From Peptococcaceae bacterium UBA5356 (GTDB taxonomy: Bacteria; Bacillota; Peptococcia; DRI-13; DTU073), in contig DHPU01000081.1 of NCBI GenBank assembly GCA_002407935.1, positions 1 to 6,161 on the forward strand: a stretch of 6,161 bases of DNA, read 5' to 3'. Positions 1 through 4,215 of the stretch are shown piece after piece. The notes under the pieces were generated by a model, which saw only the letters and a list, made by a program, of their open reading frames with translations, had not been told where the DNA came from and did not search any database. The translations under genes were made by a program, and so were the position numbers. Numbering within the stretch: position 1 is the stretch's first letter; each line of letters begins with the position of its first letter.

Positions 1-81
1 TTTAGTTACCGGATCTCTATAGCCGTGAACGATGCTCAGGTTAATCCGACCGTTTTTTTGTTTCGTCGATTTAAGGAACAT
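1..81 (-). CDS. IS1634-family transposase, N-terminal fragment
   Basis: The first 27 codons of a DDE-type transposase are present; the rest lies outside the window. The translation begins MFLKSTKQKNGR and continues through NLSIVHGYRD to a lysine at the window edge. From memory of the family, this pattern of a short basic start followed by a 'L-S-I-V-x-x-Y-R-D' strand is typical of the N-terminus of IS1634-family (IS4 superfamily) transposases. The start is ATG at 81-79, preceded by AAAAAGGAGG (plus-strand 90-99) with an 8-nt spacer. No catalytic residues fall inside the fragment, so whether the full gene is intact is unknown. Confidence 0.7.
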   Translation of the reverse strand, partial: MFLKSTKQKNGRINLSIVHGYRDPVTK

Positions 82-110
82 ACTGCAATCCTCCTTTTTG
101 GGGTTATCTA

Positions 111-139
111 ATTATATCATAATGTACCACCATATACAA
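111..139 (-). promoter_or_regulatory. Putative sigmaA promoter of the transposase gene
   Basis: Reading the minus strand, TTGTAT (plus 134-139) is followed after 17 nt by a perfect TATAAT (plus 111-116). The ribosome binding site and ATG of the transposase follow about 20-30 nt downstream. The -10 matches consensus fully; the -35 matches four of six positions. Confidence 0.55.
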
Positions 140-220
140 CATAAATATAAAATTAATTTGACATAAAAATAGCGCCCAAATGGCGCAGTATGAATGTTTT
201 TTTCATCTATTAAGGATTAG

Positions 221-322
221 TTAACTGTTAAACGAGCGAAAAAGGAGGATGGAACGGTCGTAAAAGAGTATCGGTATAAAATTGTGGGGAATGAGCCGCA
301 GCTTATGAATGAAGAATACTAA
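221..322 (+). pseudogene. Start-less 3' end of an unidentified gene next to the IS
   Basis: An open frame of 33 codons ends at TAA 320-322 and reads like a real protein tail: LTVKRAKKEDGTVVKEYRYK followed by IVGNEPQLMNEEY. It has no ATG, GTG or TTG start with a ribosome binding site, and an in-frame TAG lies just upstream at 218-220. The simplest reading is the C-terminal stub of a gene whose 5' part was removed or displaced by the neighbouring insertion sequence. A small GGTT/AACC hairpin (335-338 with 346-349) followed by a T-rich run to about 366 could be its old terminator. I do not recognise the family. It may also be a chance frame in non-coding DNA. Confidence 0.35.
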
Positions 323-588
323 AAAAGATGTAATGGTTGGAGAAAAACCTTTATGTATTTTTTACTATGTTAAAATGAGGAAAAGGATTATAATAAGAAT
401 AGTTGGTTATTTAGGAAAAGCATATATAATAGATAAGGTGATGTGAAAAAGGTGTTTGGGAGGTGACAGCGGAATTGTCGAAATTTGTTATCGAATTATG
501 AAATAAAATGACTATATTTGTGGCAAAATGATTACTTAGACGGGTAAAAACAAATTATTTAAAAGTAAATGAGGAGGTAAAAATTAAA
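323..588 (+). other. Gene-poor region upstream of the LamG gene
   Basis: No convincing gene is present. The region is AT-rich with several TATAAT-like strings, at 389-394 and 425-430. A strong ribosome-binding-site-like string, GGGAGGTGA (458-466), lies eight bases before a TTG at 475 that opens an 8-codon frame (MSKFVIEL, stop 499-501). This could be a leader peptide or a relic. A TGTCGAA heptamer, the Spo0A-box sequence, lies at 476-482 with a one-mismatch copy TATCGAA at 489-495. Such a heptamer is expected by chance about once in a window this size. I recognise no known riboswitch or RNA. Confidence 0.4.
403..430 (+). promoter_or_regulatory. Candidate promoter for the LamG gene
   Basis: TTGGTT at 403-408 is followed after 16 nt by a perfect TATAAT at 425-430. 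This would place the transcription start near 437 and give the LamG mRNA a leader of about 150 nt. It is the best -35/-10 pair in the interval. The local A/T richness makes TATAAT matches common, so confidence is modest. Confidence 0.35.
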
Positions 589-1317
589 ATGGGAAAAAGA
601 AAGATTACTATTGGAGTAATTATGGTCATGGCCTTGGTTTTACAATGTCTTCCTTTAGTTGCGCTGGGAAATAACACTGCTCCTGTGTCAGCTGTTGCAC
701 AGTGGCATTTTGACGAAGGACAAGGAACTCTTGCTAAGGATTCAAGTGGGAATGGTCTTAACGGAACAATCTCGGGAGCAACTTGGGTTGATGGCATAAA
801 AGGTGGAATAGGGCTATGTTTTGACGGTAACGACTATGTGGAAGTACCTCATAATGCCGGTTTAAATACGAGAAAAGCCCTCACCGTAGAGGCTTGGGTA
901 AATCCTACCGAAACCAAGCAGTGGCAGAAAATAATTTGCAAATCAACAGGTCGTAATACAGATTACAGTATTTTCTGCGGAAAAGACAATAAAGTTGCTT
1001 TCTCAATTAAAATAGGTAATGTAGCAAGAACTACTTATTCACCGAAGCCTATCCCGTTAAATGCTTGGACACATGTTGCGGGGACATATGACGGAGCCAG
1101 AATACGGCTTTATATCAATGGTAAACAAGTGAATTCCTTTGCCGTAAAAGGTTTGATTAACGATAATAAAGGGGTTTTACGGATTGGCGGAGATTCCTTG
1201 GGAGTGAATTACAAAGGGTTAGTTGATGAAGTAAGTATTTATAGCAAAGCACTAAGCGCTGCCGAAGTATTAAGTAACTATCAGGTGGGAAGCAAGCAAG
1301 TAATAAATATAAAGTAA
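589..1317 (+). CDS. Secreted LamG/concanavalin A-like domain protein
   Basis: This is a 242-residue exported protein made almost entirely of one LamG-type (LamG_3-like, concanavalin A-like jelly-roll) domain, a fold that usually binds carbohydrate or protein ligands outside the cell. Residues 1-27 form a signal peptide: basic MGKRK, a hydrophobic core, then a probable cut after A-L-G at 27. The domain runs from about residue 36 to 232 with family landmarks: WHFDEGQG near 39, a KDSSGNGLNG turn, FDGNDYVEVP, LTVEAWVNP, WTHVAGTYDG, LYINGKQV, LRIGG and the closing GLVDEVSIYSKALSAAEV helix. No LPxTG anchor, membrane anchor or catalytic domain is seen, so it is probably a free or loosely bound surface protein with unknown ligand. 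The start is set by AGGAGG at 572-577, 11 nt upstream. The last 55 bp of the gene belong to a 134-bp repeat found again at 3428-3561. A strong hairpin follows the stop. Confidence 0.88.
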   Translation: MGKRKITIGVIMVMALVLQCLPLVALGNNTAPVSAVAQWHFDEGQGTLAKDSSGNGLNGTISGATWVDGIKGGIGLCFDGNDYVEVPHNAGLNTRKALTVEAWVNPTETKQWQKIICKSTGRNTDYSIFCGKDNKVAFSIKIGNVARTTYSPKPIPLNAWTHVAGTYDGARIRLYINGKQVNSFAVKGLINDNKGVLRIGGDSLGVNYKGLVDEVSIYSKALSAAEVLSNYQVGSKQVINIK

Positions 1318-1396
1318 AAAGTAAAATAAGAAATGAAAAAAGGCTGAAAAACCAAGGGAACCCGAGGCGTTCGATTGCGCCTCGGGTTCCCTGTTA
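1263..1396 (+). repeat. 134-bp direct repeat, copy 1 (LamG 3' end plus hairpin)
   Basis: This copy holds the last 17 sense codons and stop of the LamG gene, its A-rich trailer and the downstream hairpin. It aligns without gaps to 3428-3561 at a constant offset of 2165. 120 of 134 positions are identical: six scattered substitutions, plus all eight bases of the hairpin loop. The two copies flank the HTH-ImmA-PIN operon. Confidence 0.95.
1355..1392. terminator. Strong 15-bp stem hairpin after the LamG gene
   Basis: AGGGAACCCGAGGCG (1355-1369) pairs perfectly with CGCCTCGGGTTCCCT (1378-1392) around an 8-nt loop. On the plus strand the hairpin is followed by GTTAGATTGCG, which lacks a good U-tract. 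On the minus strand it is followed by TGGTTTTTCAGCCTTTTTT, a better intrinsic terminator signal. It probably ends LamG transcription by stem strength and isolates it from the operon downstream. Its original role may have been bidirectional, as at the second copy, where a convergent gene exists. Confidence 0.75.
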
Positions 1397-1493
1397 GATT
1401 GCGTAGCCAATGAGCTGAACACATTGATGAACAAATATTCCTAAAAAACATATGATCGAAAGACTGCTTGAACCTATTTCTTTGCATAAAGTA

Positions 1494-1508
1494 GTTCTAT
1501 TTGAGAAC
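1494..1508. promoter_or_regulatory. Candidate operator palindrome for the HTH repressor
   Basis: GTTCT-ATTTG-AGAAC is an inverted repeat with perfect 5-bp arms and a 5-bp centre, 19 nt upstream of the -35 of the HTH gene. XRE/Cro-type repressors usually bind such 14-16 bp dyads near their own promoter. Related GTTC/GAAC half-sites occur at 1469-1473 (TTGAAC region) and 1545-1549 (AGTTCAG, inside the promoter spacer), but these are short and could be chance. Binding is inferred. Confidence 0.4.
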
Positions 1509-1526
1509 AATATAAGTAAAATACAA

Positions 1527-1556
1527 TTGACAAAACGCAAACAAGTTCAGTATAAT
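1527..1556 (+). promoter_or_regulatory. SigmaA promoter of the HTH-ImmA-PIN operon
   Basis: A perfect TTGACA (1527-1532) and a perfect TATAAT (1551-1556) are separated by 18 nt. Transcription should start near 1563, right at the AAGGAG ribosome binding site (1563-1568) of the HTH gene, giving a very short leader of about 15 nt. The promoter lies inside the longer open frame that begins at 1452, which argues that the real HTH start is 1578. A promoter this close to consensus is what is expected for a gene held down by its own repressor. Confidence 0.8.
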
Positions 1557-1577
1557 AACATTAAGGAGATGATTAAT

Positions 1578-1916
1578 ATGTTTGGAAATTTGGGAAACAG
1601 AATTACAAGTCTTCGCAAGGAAGCTGGCATGACACAGCAGCAATTGGCTGATATAGTAAGTATCAGCAGACCTTCTCTTGTAAAAATAGAGAACTCGCAA
1701 CGGGCTATATCACTTGAAGAAGGCGATGCTATAAGCAAGGCACTGGGAATAAGCCTTGACAGTTTGCTAACTTATGAGGATACCCAAAAGGAAGAGGTAT
1801 CTTTTGCAAAGGCATTTAAAACAAAAGGAATGAATGACAATAACTTAGCTGAAATTGCAAAATTTGAGCTTCTATTTGATGCCCTTATTACTCAAGAACA
1901 GATTTATAGGGGGTAG
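1578..1916 (+). CDS. XRE/Cro-family HTH repressor (ImmR/antitoxin-like)
   Basis: This 112-residue protein has an N-terminal HTH_3 DNA-binding domain at about residues 7-64. The core reads RITSLRKEAGMTQQQLADIV then SISRPSLVKIENSQRAIS, with the recognition helix around SRPSLVKIE. L56-G-I-S-L-D-S-L-L closes the fold. Residues 65-112 form a polar linker and a short helical tail ending in a stretch rich in A, E, F and L, possibly for dimerisation or for contact with the next protein. The start is ATG 1578 with AAGGAG at 1563-1568, nine nt upstream. An in-frame ATG at 1452 is unlikely because it precedes the promoter. It is the first gene of a three-gene operon, and the ImmA-like gene begins 5 nt after its stop. 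By analogy with ImmR of ICEBs1 and Xre-type antitoxins, it probably represses its own operon and may be the substrate of the downstream peptidase. Both roles are inference. Confidence 0.85.
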   Translation: MFGNLGNRITSLRKEAGMTQQQLADIVSISRPSLVKIENSQRAISLEEGDAISKALGISLDSLLTYEDTQKEEVSFAKAFKTKGMNDNNLAEIAKFELLFDALITQEQIYRG

Positions 1917-1920
1917 AAGC

Positions 1921-2757
1921 GTGGAAGCCTATAAAGAGATTATTCAAGAGAAGATTAAAATACTGCGCCAGCATATCGATTTAGGGAATTATTATGGGCG
2001 CAGTATTTTTGATGTTATTGAAAAAGTACGGATTGAAAATAAATATCCGTTATTATTCAGGTTGCCTTTTAAAAATGATGGACTTTCTGGTTTTGTAGGT
2101 TATAAAAATGAATGCTTTTCCGTATTCCTGAATTCCAACAGAACACTTGGATATGAAGTTTTTACTGCTGCACATGAAATTTATCACCTTCTTGAGAACA
2201 AATCAATTATTAAGGAAAAAACTGTTCTTGAAGAAGATGAAACAAATAGAAGCACAGAAATGAGAGAGATTATTGCCGATATGTTTGCGGCAGACTTGCT
2301 TATGCCTGCAAGTGACATATCCAGTCAATATGATTTGCTTATGAGTTCCAACGGATTTAAAAATCCGGATGAAACACTGATTATCAATTTGCAGCAGCAA
2401 TATTACGTTGAATATAAGGCAATTACAAAGCGTTTAAAAGAATTGCACAAAATAGATGAAAAGTTTGAACAAAAATTGAACGGAATATTGAATAAGGACA
2501 ATGGTCTGACTAAGCTCACTCAAAAGCTTGGCTTTTCTAATATGCTAAATGAACCTTCAAGGGTTGTTTACCTCCCCCAAAAGCTACTTAAAGCAGTTGA
2601 AGAAAATTTTAGAAGTGGTTACACAAGCAATGATGATTTGTTTGTGTTGTTTAGCTACTGTGATTTGACGCCACAGGATTTTGGTTACGAAGAAGATGAT
2701 TTGTCTGAAGACGCTAAGGCTCTCGAAGCTAAATTAAGAGCTGAGTTAGGAGAGTGA
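1921..2757 (+). CDS. ImmA/IrrE-family zinc metallopeptidase
   Basis: This 278-residue protein of the COG2856 family cleaves HTH repressors in known cases (ImmA on ImmR, IrrE/PprI on DdrO). The zinc site is complete: H85-E86-I-Y-H89 in the sequence AAHEIYHLL, with E116 of the REIIADMFAADLLMP segment as the usual third ligand. Residues 1-45 are a charged helical lead-in, about 46-160 are the peptidase, and about 160-278 are an extra C-terminal region. That region is longer than in small ImmA proteins, and I cannot assign it to a known domain. The start is GTG 1921, with AGGGGG at 1908-1913 seven nt upstream. An ATG at 1855 in the same frame would overlap the HTH gene by 62 nt and lacks a good site. 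It is translationally close to both neighbours. Its probable job is regulated cleavage of the upstream HTH protein, releasing expression or activity of the PIN protein. Confidence 0.88.
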   Translation: MEAYKEIIQEKIKILRQHIDLGNYYGRSIFDVIEKVRIENKYPLLFRLPFKNDGLSGFVGYKNECFSVFLNSNRTLGYEVFTAAHEIYHLLENKSIIKEKTVLEEDETNRSTEMREIIADMFAADLLMPASDISSQYDLLMSSNGFKNPDETLIINLQQQYYVEYKAITKRLKELHKIDEKFEQKLNGILNKDNGLTKLTQKLGFSNMLNEPSRVVYLPQKLLKAVEENFRSGYTSNDDLFVLFSYCDLTPQDFGYEEDDLSEDAKALEAKLRAELGE

Positions 2758-2762
2758 GGGCT

Positions 2763-3395
2763 TTGGCAAGAAACAAGGCGATTTTCGATGCGGATATTTT
2801 GATAAACATGGTTAAAACAGGAAGCCTTGATTATTTAACCGGTATTTTTGACCAGATATATATCAGCGACTACGTGTGGAAGCAGGAAATCAAGAACGAA
2901 ACGGAAGAGTATAAAGTTATTAAAAAGTTGATGAACAAGAGATTTATTGTAATTCTGGATTATGAAAAACTTACACCAAAACAAAGGAAGTTCTATCTAA
3001 ATGCCTATGACATTCTGAAAAATAGAGCTCTTTCAGATTTTGTGAATGAGGGCGAAAGAATTACCGCAGCCTTCGCAAAAGCACATAGTATTCCGTATTA
3101 TATGTCTGATGACAATAAAGCAGCACCCTATATAAAAAGCCTTTCTGTCGTCGAAGTTATAAATTATTGCGATCTGTTATACATAGCATATGTTATCAGG
3201 TCGGAAGAGATTAAACGATTGTCTGGCTTTTATTCTGAATACTTGTCTGTTTTCGAAGACGGTTTGCCAAAAACCGTAAAAGACAAAACGGGCAAAGTCC
3301 TGGACTTTATAGGCATTATTGCGAAGTGTTATGACAAATTTAAAAAGAGTCAAGAATTAACCGGTCTGCTTAAACTATTGAGGGACAAGCCATAG
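2763..3395 (+). CDS. PIN-like domain protein, candidate RNase toxin
   Basis: This is a 210-residue protein with a PIN-type nuclease layout. An N-terminal strand has acidic residues in IFDADILIN (D9, D11). E42 lies in YVWKQEIKNE. E98 follows a glycine in NEGERITAAFAKAHSIPYY, and paired aspartates D116-D117 lie in MSDDNKA. These match the spaced acidic residues that bind Mg/Mn in PIN RNases, and the order G-E-x-x-x-A then S-D-D is characteristic. About 75 C-terminal residues follow that I cannot assign. The start is chosen as TTG 2763 because AGGAG at 2748-2752 sits 10 nt upstream. GTG 2754 in the same frame would overlap the previous stop by 4 nt (GTGA), but its site would be only 1 nt away. 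As the last gene of the operon, it is the likely effector, a toxin or defence RNase cleaving RNA in the cytoplasm. No membrane segment or signal peptide is present. Confidence 0.72.
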   Translation: MARNKAIFDADILINMVKTGSLDYLTGIFDQIYISDYVWKQEIKNETEEYKVIKKLMNKRFIVILDYEKLTPKQRKFYLNAYDILKNRALSDFVNEGERITAAFAKAHSIPYYMSDDNKAAPYIKSLSVVEVINYCDLLYIAYVIRSEEIKRLSGFYSEYLSVFEDGLPKTVKDKTGKVLDFIGIIAKCYDKFKKSQELTGLLKLLRDKP

Positions 3396-3416
3396 CAAGT
3401 ATAAAGGAATTGTATC

Positions 3417-3482
3417 TCAAAGTTTATCGAAGTATTAAATCACTATCAGGCGGGAAGCAAGCAAGTAATAAATATAAAGTAA
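3417..3482 (+). pseudogene. Truncated 3' end of a second LamG gene
   Basis: In the frame ending at TAA 3480-3482 the sequence reads SKFIEVLNHYQAGSKQ followed by VINIK. This matches the LamG C-terminus at 1261-1317, which reads AEVLSNYQVGSKQ then VINIK, apart from three substitutions after E-V-L: S to N, N to H and V to A. Upstream the resemblance fades within about 15 nt; a TATCTCAAAG at 3413-3422 resembles TATAGCAAAG at 1240-1249 if an 8-nt gap is allowed. No start codon or LamG body is present. This is best read as the surviving tail of a duplicate LamG gene whose 5' part is missing, with the HTH-ImmA-PIN operon in its place. The YQAG form is closer to the LamG family consensus, so this copy need not be the derived one. 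Confidence 0.65.
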
Positions 3483-3561
3483 AAAGTAAAATAAGAAGTG
3501 AAAAAAGACTGAAAAACCAAGGGAACCCGGGGCGCGACCGAACGCCTCGGGTTCCCTGTTA
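3428..3561 (+). repeat. 134-bp direct repeat, copy 2
   Basis: This is a gap-free partner of 1263-1396 at offset 2165. It includes the LamG-tail codons, a nearly unchanged A-rich trailer (two substitutions) and the hairpin. Outside the hairpin loop 120 of 126 bases match. The similarity stops sharply on the right: copy 1 continues GATTGCG, copy 2 TCTATATTG. It lies 32 nt after the stop of the PIN gene and 19 nt before the stop of the convergent DUF2680 gene. Confidence 0.95.
3520..3557. terminator. Bidirectional hairpin terminator between convergent genes
   Basis: AGGGAACCCGGGGCG (3520-3534) pairs with CGCCTCGGGTTCCCT (3543-3557) around loop CGACCGAA, with one G-U pair. For the minus-strand DUF2680 gene, whose stop is at 3581, the hairpin is followed by TTGGTTTTTCAGTCTTTTTT, a good U-rich tract. 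On the plus strand it would end the HTH-ImmA-PIN operon. A second small hairpin, TTATCT (3559-3564) with AGATAA (3575-3580), follows and runs into TTATTTTGTTT, which could improve plus-strand termination. Confidence 0.8.
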
Positions 3562-3580
3562 TCTATATTGATTTAGATAA

Positions 3581-4066
3581 TTATTTTGTTTCCTGTTGTT
3601 GCACTAAAGGACATGGTTTATTACCCGTTTTATTGTACATCCCTTTGCCACGAATGCCTTTGTTACGAATACCTTTCTCACGAATATCTTTGTCACGGAT
3701 TTCTTTATTCATGCCTTGACCACGCATTTTGCAACCGCCCATACAGGGGGTAAATTCTCCGGATTCGATCGCTTTTAGTTGGGTATTCATTCTTTCTTCC
3801 ATTACCTGAGCCTGTTCTTCGGTAATAGTACCATTGGTGACATTATCTTTAATAATTTGTTTTTGTAATTCCAGCTTTTGTTTTATAATAGAAGTAAATT
3901 GAGCTTTTTGTTCATCAGTAAGTTCTAATTGAGGACATTTTTGTTTTTGTTGTGTGCTTGTTTTTGTAGTCGGATTTGTTGTACCTGTATTGCTCTTAGC
4001 GTAAGCCATTGATACTAACCCGATGCTCAAAGCAAAAACCAAAACTAGGAGTAAGCGCTTTCTCAT
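3581..4066 (-). CDS. Secreted DUF2680 (YckD-like) protein with Cys/Met motif
   Basis: This is a 161-residue exported protein of unknown biochemical function. Residues 1-23 are a signal peptide: basic MRKR, a hydrophobic core, and a cut after A-Y-A. A Thr/Gln/Lys-rich linker reaches about residue 43. Residues about 48-105 form the DUF2680 helical hairpin, opening with LTDEQ (49-53) and containing NGTITEEQAQVMEERM. This LTxxQ-like opening resembles the CpxP/Spy/ZraP group, but homology is not shown. Cysteines at 44, 108, 112 and 152, and the segment CMGGCKMRGQGM, could bind a soft metal. Residues 120-146 are a tandem repeat of a 5-residue unit, xK(E/D/G)IR. The start is set by AAAGGAGG (plus 4077-4084) ten nt upstream. 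An in-frame ATG at 4156 would put a non-signal segment before the signal peptide. The gene is divergent from a two-component system, and its promoter carries PhoP-like boxes. Confidence 0.82.
   Translation of the reverse strand: MRKRLLLVLVFALSIGLVSMAYAKSNTGTTNPTTKTSTQQKQKCPQLELTDEQKAQFTSIIKQKLELQKQIIKDNVTNGTITEEQAQVMEERMNTQLKAIESGEFTPCMGGCKMRGQGMNKEIRDKDIREKGIRNKGIRGKGMYNKTGNKPCPLVQQQETK
3629..3709 (-). repeat. 15-bp coding tandem repeat in the DUF2680 gene
   Basis: About five imperfect 15-bp units encode NKEIR, DKDIR, EKGIR, NKGIR and GKGMY, then a partial NK. The unit is alternating basic and acidic, probably helical or disordered, and follows the Cys/Met motif. Copy number in such repeats often varies between strains through slippage. 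Confidence 0.8.
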
Positions 4067-4105
4067 TAAGTTCTCACCTCCTTTGCTCTTCTTAATAAAA
4101 ATATA

Positions 4106-4133
4106 ACTATAAATCGTGGCAAAAGAAAGGCAA
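4106..4133 (-). promoter_or_regulatory. Putative promoter of the DUF2680 gene
   Basis: Reading the minus strand, TTGCCT (plus 4128-4133) is followed after 16 nt by TATAGT (plus 4106-4111). Transcription would start near 4099, giving a leader of about 33 nt before the ATG. Both hexamers are imperfect, which fits a promoter that needs an activator. Confidence 0.5.
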
Positions 4134-4153
4134 AGATGTGAATTTTTTGTGAA
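4118..4153 (-). promoter_or_regulatory. Tandem PhoP-box-like repeats between divergent genes
   Basis: On the minus strand TTCACA occurs twice (plus 4148-4153 and 4137-4142), separated by AAAAA, so the period is 11 bp. This fits the known Bacillus PhoP box, direct TT(A/C/T)ACA repeats with about 5 bp between, and the general 11-bp repeat mode of OmpR/PhoB-family regulators. A second 11-bp pair, TTTGCC twice (plus 4129-4134 and 4118-4123), follows and overlaps the -35. The TTCACA pair ends 3 nt upstream of the DUF2680 -35 and about 63 nt upstream of the response-regulator ATG, so either or both genes could be controlled. A weak -10 (TATAGT, 4191-4196) is the only candidate for the regulator operon. 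Confidence 0.5.
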
Positions 4154-4215
4154 CACTTTTCTTTTCCTAGTTTTTTCTTGATTTTTTTAGTATAGTGTGG
4201 TCAGGAGGGGGAAAA

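Larger units (their letters stand above)
1..186 (-). mobile_element. End of an IS1634-type insertion sequence (partial)
   Basis: This is one terminus of an insertion sequence whose transposase gene runs off the left edge of the window on the minus strand. The 5' end of the transposase, its ribosome binding site and its promoter are all visible. The likely outer boundary is near a short palindrome, GCGCC-CAAAT-GGCGC at 172-186, which could be part of the terminal inverted repeat. The exact end cannot be fixed because the other terminus and any target-site duplication lie outside the window. A disrupted coding remnant begins shortly beyond, at 221, which fits insertion of the element into an older gene. 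The family is assigned from the transposase N-terminus only. Confidence 0.5.

Noticed and set aside
158..195. TTGACA at 158-163 as part of an outward promoter from the IS
   Set aside because: The nearest -10-like string, TATGAAT at 189-195, is 25 nt away, which is too far; no good -10 exists at 16-18 nt.
476..495. TGTCGAA and TATCGAA as Spo0A boxes controlling the LamG gene
   Set aside because: A 7-mer is expected by chance about once in a window this long on two strands, the second copy has a mismatch, and no promoter is well placed relative to them.
555..797. Minus-strand frame opposite the LamG signal peptide region
   Set aside because: It has no ribosome binding site, runs antisense to a well-supported LamG domain, and has no recognisable protein features.
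1452..1577. Upstream ATG extending the HTH protein by 42 residues
   Set aside because: The extension crosses the near-perfect sigmaA promoter, has no ribosome binding site at its start, and encodes residues unlike XRE N-termini, whereas ATG 1578 has AAGGAG nine nt upstream.
1263..3561. The 134-bp repeats as CRISPR, transposon ends or a simple target-site duplication
   Set aside because: They are only two, in direct orientation, carry coding sequence and a terminator, and are far too long for a target duplication; no transposase or integrase is inside.
4067..4156. ATG at 4156 as start of the DUF2680 protein
   Set aside because: It would place 30 residues before a canonical signal peptide and overlap the promoter and PhoP-like boxes; ATG 4066 has a strong ribosome binding site.
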